Positions 59,931 through 64,000 of a DNA stretch of 64,000 nucleotides are shown here, piece by piece. The stretch spans positions 10,927,344 to 10,991,343 of the forward strand of contig NW_004624776.1 in NCBI RefSeq assembly GCF_000247695.1, in the 5' to 3' direction. The translations under genes were made by a program, and so were the position numbers. Position 1 is the first letter of the stretch. Every line of letters starts with the position of its first letter. The notes below the pieces were generated by a model, which was not told where the DNA came from, made no database searches, and was given only the letters and a program-made list of their open reading frames with translations. This DNA comes from Heterocephalus glaber (Eukaryota; Chordata; Mammalia; Rodentia; Bathyergidae).

Positions 59931-61050
59931 TTTTTACTTTGAGTTTTCTTTATTTTGTAAACTAATTTCACACCACATTTAAAGAAATTATAAAAATAAC
60001 AATAGTGCACATGGGGAAGAGTGGTGCCTTCTCAGGGAAGCAAGCGGGGTGCTTGGGGGTGTTGCCAGGTGATCCCTGGCTGCAGCACGGGATGCCTGAC
60101 CTTCCCCAGGCTTCGGGAATGGGGGCTGAGGGTCGGCCTTGTTCGTTCATCTCCATCTCACAGCCCCAGCCTGTGATAAAGCCTATGACTCAAGGTGTAG
60201 CCACAGCCAAGCCTGCTCTTATTTTTTCAGATTCTGAGCTGAGTTTGTTTGCTTTCCACATATATATGCCCACTTCTTCACTGGCCACACAGATTTCCAA
60301 ACCATACAGGCCTTGTTCCCTGGGGCTTGGCCCTGGGGACACAGCCAGCTGCCTGGAATAAGAAAGGAGATGCTAGCCCTGGAGCTACAGCAGCCTGTAT
60401 TTAACACTTTAATTTAACGCAAGGTGGCCAATAATCCTTCCAGGAGAAAACAGAGCTGCTTCTAGACAAGAAGTAGGTATGGAAATGGTGACACTGTCCC
60501 TTTGAGAACTATGAGCGAGCAGGATGCACCGTCCAGCCTTGTGGGGAGAGGCCTGGGGAGTGGGACTGGGCAGAGGTAGAGTCCTTTTCTCCCCACACTG
60601 CCTCAAGCAGACCCAGCCCTTGGGGACAGCCTCTGAGGCAGGTGCTTGCAGTTGTGGACAGGGCCCAGTTCCAGGACACCTCCTTCTTCAAGATGCCACT
60701 TCTTCCCTTGAGTGCAGGTGTGCTGTCACTCTTGGGCAGTTTGCTCAGGACTCTTAAGACACTCATGTAAGTAAATCTAGCAGTTTTGCTTAGGCCCCTG
60801 CTGTGCTCTGCTGAGGACACCATGGTGAGCAAGGGCAGGCTGTCACCCTGGAGCTGACAGAGGGGCCAGGTGCTACAGATGTGTGTGGACAGGAGCCTTA
60901 TTCCAGTCCACAGTTCACAGGATGCTTCTTTGAGAAAGACATCGAACGGGTAGTAGGCATCATTCCAGAAGGAGGGAGGGGAGTGTGGAATGACCTGGAG
61001 AGAGCAAGGCTTGGGTACATTCCTGGAAGTTCAATTAATCTAGTTTTTCT
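59931..61050. other. Intergenic stretch, GC-richer, nothing recognised
   Basis: ORFs of up to 118 codons overlap on both strands without known domains. No repeat is named. Confidence 0.5.
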
Positions 61051-61198
61051 GGTTAGTTTTGTTTTATTTTTGAGACAAAGATTTGCTATGCAGTCAGCTG
61101 GCCTTGAATTCACTATATAGCCCTGGCTGACCTCAAACTCATGGTGATCCTCCTGCCTCAGCCTCCTAAGTGCTGGGATTACAGGTGTGATCTGGCCA
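61051..61198 (-). mobile_element. B1 SINE, minus strand
   Basis: TTTTGAGACAAAGATTTGCTATG, GCTGGCCTTGAATTCACTATATAG and CCTAAGTGCTGGGATTACAGGTGTG. Confidence 0.88.
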
Positions 61199-61919
61199 AA
61201 TGACATCATCTTTTATACAAGACAGATTTATTCTTCCTTTCCAGAACACATATCTCTTGCTTATTTTTCTTTTCTTACTGCTCTGGATAAGACCTTGCAT
61301 ACAGTGTTGAATAAAGAATTTTGGATTTTCTTAAAAATCCATCATTTTATGATGATGCAGCAGATGCATTTCCCTAAAAATCTGGAATAAGGCAAGACTG
61401 TGTGGTATAAGGGCTCTGTCTCTCACCGGCGAGTCATGGCCCTTTGCCTCTCCTAACCACAGTGGTTGCTGCAGGAAAGGACCCGTGACCTGGGGTGGCC
61501 TGTCAGCTGTGTTCCATCAGATCTGTCAGGCTCGATCTGGAGAGAATCATCTGGAGAGAATCTCTTTTTCTCTGGAAAATCATAAGAATTTATCCAGAAA
61601 CATCAATTCCATGACCTCTGCAGAATGAAGTCTATTTCCAGAAACAGCAAAATATATTGCTGCTCTCCTTTATTTCCACAAGCCTCAATTTGCTTCCTAG
61701 GGAAATTAGAATCATTCTTCCTCAAGGGTTGCTATGAACATGAAATAAAACAATGCTTAAAAATAGTTGACACAAAGGCACTACTACCTGCTAATTTTGT
61801 TAACATTGTTTTGTAATGTTTGTAATATTAACATTATAACATGAATATTGCTAATGTTATGAACAAGATTATTCTACATTTTTAGTCTTGTATTTTCCTT
61901 TCTCTCACATGGTATCATC
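61199..61919. other. Intergenic stretch, nothing recognised
   Basis: AT-rich sequence with an imperfect direct repeat ATCTGGAGAGAATC at 61537-61561; no gene. Confidence 0.5.
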
Positions 61920-61947
61920 CAACACACACACGCACACACACACACAT
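61920..61947. repeat. (CA)n microsatellite
   Basis: A CA run with one CG interruption. Confidence 0.9.
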
Positions 61948-61974
61948 GGTAAATTGCAAAAGGAATAATCATCC

Positions 61975-62150
61975 TGACTTATTTTTTAAATTTATTTTTA
62001 ACTTTCTATGAGCATATGTTTGCAGTACACAGTGATTACAGTCATTATGGGAAACTGGTACATGAAAATAACACAGCTTAATTGTTTTTGCTTCCCCTTC
62101 CCCTCCTCTGTCTCTTTCTCCTCCCTTCATCTCTTGGTCTTCTGACTTAC
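61975..62150 (-). mobile_element. L1 3'-UTR-like fragment with polypurine tract, minus strand
   Basis: TTTTTAAATTTATTTTTAAC is followed by a block similar in layout to 45415-45655 and a C/T-rich tract (62090-62145), i.e. polypurine on the minus strand. Confidence 0.45.
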
Positions 62151-62339
62151 TAACTTAAGAAAGAGGCAAATATGATTCTCTTCACTACTTATCAGGAGAT
62201 ATGAAATGTATATAATTAAGCTTTTGTTAGTGGTCTTGAGTCTACAATTTGTGGATGCATAATATGTTTTATTACACTGATTACTTCCATCCTCTAAGGA
62301 CCTGCTTTCAAAGAGTCAACTCAAGTTTACCTATTTTTA

Positions 62340-62690
62340 AAAATTATTATTCTTTTTAATTGTGATAAAATACAAATAAAATTTACCTTCCTACTTGTTG
62401 AAATAAAATCATAAATTCTTTTCTTTTCCTTTTTAAATATATAGTCAGCAGTATTAAGTACAGTACAATCACATCCCTGTGCAGTCGCTGTTACTATACA
62501 TCCCCAGAATGTTTTCATCCTAACTATCCTCCCAGGTCCACGCAGGAGAGCTGGCTGCAGAGTGGGCACGTTATCTCCGTCCGCACCACTCCCTCATCTC
62601 CGGAGCCCCCCAGTCCCTCCTGCCTCCACCTCCCTTACTGCCAAACACTTCTCCATCACCCACTGTCTGTTCCCCTAACTCCTTAGGTCA
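62340..62690 (-). mobile_element. Old L1 3'-end fragment, minus strand
   Basis: TTTTTAATTGTGATAAAATAC, AAATAAAATTTACCTTCCTA, GTCAGCAGTATTAAGTACAG and CCCCAGAATGTTTTCATCC follow the same old L1M 3' region as 9095-9440. Confidence 0.6.
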
Positions 62691-62764
62691 CCTTTAAAGT
62701 GTGCTCAGTCTACCAGATCCTACAAAAGAAAAGAAAAGAAATTACACGAAATACAACCTTCCAA

Positions 62765-62875
62765 GATGGGGGCCGTGGCTTACGTTAGTAATTTCAGCAT
62801 TCTTGGTGGCTGAGCCAGGAGGATCTCAAGTTTAACCCCAGCCTGGACAATTCAGCAAGTTAGTGAAACCAAAAT
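62765..62875 (+). mobile_element. B1 part of a B1-dID-type SINE, plus strand, truncated
   Basis: GGGGCCGTGGCTTACGTTAGTAATTTCAGC, GGCTGAGCCAGGAGGATCTC and CCCAGCCTGGACAATTCAGC. Confidence 0.7.
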
Positions 62876-62995
62876 TCTACTGCCTTCATTTGTTGTCTCC
62901 CAAGACCGTTGCTTTTTCTCCGAGAAGCCAGGAATTCTGTGCTTGCCCCCTCCTTCCTCCACTTTGTGTCACCCAGTAATGGGAGGAGCGATCCA

Positions 62996-63160
62996 TGGTG
63001 GCTGAGGTAGGAGTACAGAAAGTTCAAGCCCAACCTGGGCAACTTAGTGACTTAGTGAGGCCTTTCCTCAAAATAAAAAATAAAAAGAACTAGGGATGTA
63101 ACTCAGTGTGAAGGCCCTAGGTTCAAGCTCCAATACAACAAATAAACAAACACAAAACAA
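62996..63160 (+). mobile_element. B1-dID SINE, plus strand, 5'-truncated
   Basis: GGTGGCTGAGGTAGGAGTAC, GGGCAACTTAGTGACTTAGTGAGGCC, then AACTAGGGATGTAACTCAGTGTG to GTTCAAGCTCCAATAC with an (AAAC)n tail. Confidence 0.75.
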
Positions 63161-63389
63161 AATTTAACTTAAAAAAGAATTTTCTTTCAGTAGATCTTAA
63201 AATTAACACACTAGTTCTAAAACTTCTGTGAACAACATTTCTCCAGTCACTGTTTTGTTTATCCCTTGTGTACTAGGCAAGGACTGTTTTCATGGATTAT
63301 TGTTACAGCACATCACTTTAGGAATCCACTGATTATATCCAATAGTTTTCTGTTTGGTATCGGGCCCAGCAAATCCCAGTGGGAAGAAT

Positions 63390-63460
63390 ATGGGCATTGG
63401 CACCGCCCCCATCTTGGCGCGATCCAATCATCTGGCGCCTCCATCCGCCAATCATCTGGA
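63390..63460. other. GC-rich patch with two CCAAT boxes, possible promoter-like sequence
   Basis: A GC-box-like CCGCCCCC, an E2F-like CTTGGCGCG and two copies of CCAATCATCTGG (63424-63435, 63448-63459) cluster within 70 bases. No gene is seen downstream. Confidence 0.3.
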
Positions 63461-63639
63461 ACGGGTAAGAGGAAGAAGGCACAACTGTCTCTGGGGTCTA
63501 GAGTACAATGTGGTTTCCTGCTGCCGCCTTTGAATTTCAAATTCTAGGTTTTTTAGCCTTTGACGCTGGGATTGGCACTAGTGGCCCTCAGGGCCTCCTT
63601 CCTGATGCTCCCTTGCACTGAGCATAGCCCTCTGTTCAG

Positions 63640-63760
63640 CACAATATCTCTCTAGTACACACAAAGTTCTCAGAGGCGGGACCCTATTTTCTTCTTTGTG
63701 TTTCCAGCACTTAGCACAATCTGGCACATTGTAGCTGCTCAGTAAATACTGGCGAAGGAG
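63640..63760 (-). mobile_element. L2 fragment, minus strand
   Basis: CCAGCACTTAGCACAATCTGGCACATTGTAGCTGCTCAGTAAATA follows the L2 3' end in reverse. Confidence 0.7.
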
Positions 63761-63894
63761 GACATTCGCTTTGGATTGCGTAAAAACTGCCCAGAGACAA
63801 TTCTTTTGTCATGATGCACCTGTGCAAAATCGCACCTATTCCTCTTCTAACCTTGCCTGCCAGGCCTGAGGTTACCTACATTTGCAATTTGTTA

Positions 63895-64000
63895 ACTCTT
63901 TTTTTAAAATTAATTTTATTGGTACATTTTAGGTATACAATATAATGACATTCATCATTGGAAATTTGCACCTTTACATAGTCTCTCTTGGTTCTTATTT
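63895..64000 (-). mobile_element. L1 3'-UTR-like fragment, minus strand, cut by the window end
   Basis: ATTGGTACATTTTAGGTATACAATATAATGACATTCATCATTGG matches 45430-45475 closely. The element continues beyond the window. Confidence 0.55.

Overview
This is a mammalian nuclear window. It is almost certainly from a rodent outside the mouse/rat group: it carries B1 SINEs, composite B1-dID SINEs and many young ID-like tRNA-derived SINEs. The ID-like copies share a tRNA-type A box and B box, end in GGTACC plus an A-tail, and often keep intact target-site duplications. The species is not named here. A hystricognath (mole-rat or guinea-pig-like) or a beaver-like rodent would fit, but that is inference.

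The only gene I can support is the 3' two-thirds of LNX2 (Ligand of Numb-protein X 2), on the + strand. Eight coding exons lie between 11759 and 33194. All seven introns are GT-AG and all codon phases agree, giving 555 residues plus one base of a preceding codon. The encoded part holds the NPAF Numb-binding motif, four PDZ domains and the C-terminus ending WPGSLV. The RING finger and zinc-finger exon(s) lie upstream of the window, so 1-11758 is intron. Full-length LNX2 is about 690 residues, so about 135 N-terminal residues are missing. LNX2 was chosen over its paralogue LNX1 because LNX1 has NPAY and a different C-terminus.

Layout: 1-11758 is intron with old L1, MIR and other repeats, and one B1-dID that carries a small U2 snRNA insertion. 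From 11759 to 33194 are the LNX2 exons and repeat-filled introns, including a 285-base assembly gap at 20410-20694. From 33195 to about 35385 is the likely 3' UTR, interrupted by a recent SINE. From about 35.4 kb to the end is intergenic sequence made of SINEs, L1 fragments, MIR/L2 and DNA-transposon relics. I recognise no second gene there. The long ORFs in it look like chance or repeat-derived ORFs. One stretch near 57.1-58.3 kb has a weak retrocopy-like character that I could not identify.

No undescribed system (defence locus, gene cluster, CRISPR, novel RNA) is evident. The points most worth a second look are the U2 5'-end fragment with a 17-bp duplication, a three-unit SINE composite inside one target-site duplication, a 190-bp near-identical repeat pair, and two SINE insertions around the LNX2 3' end.
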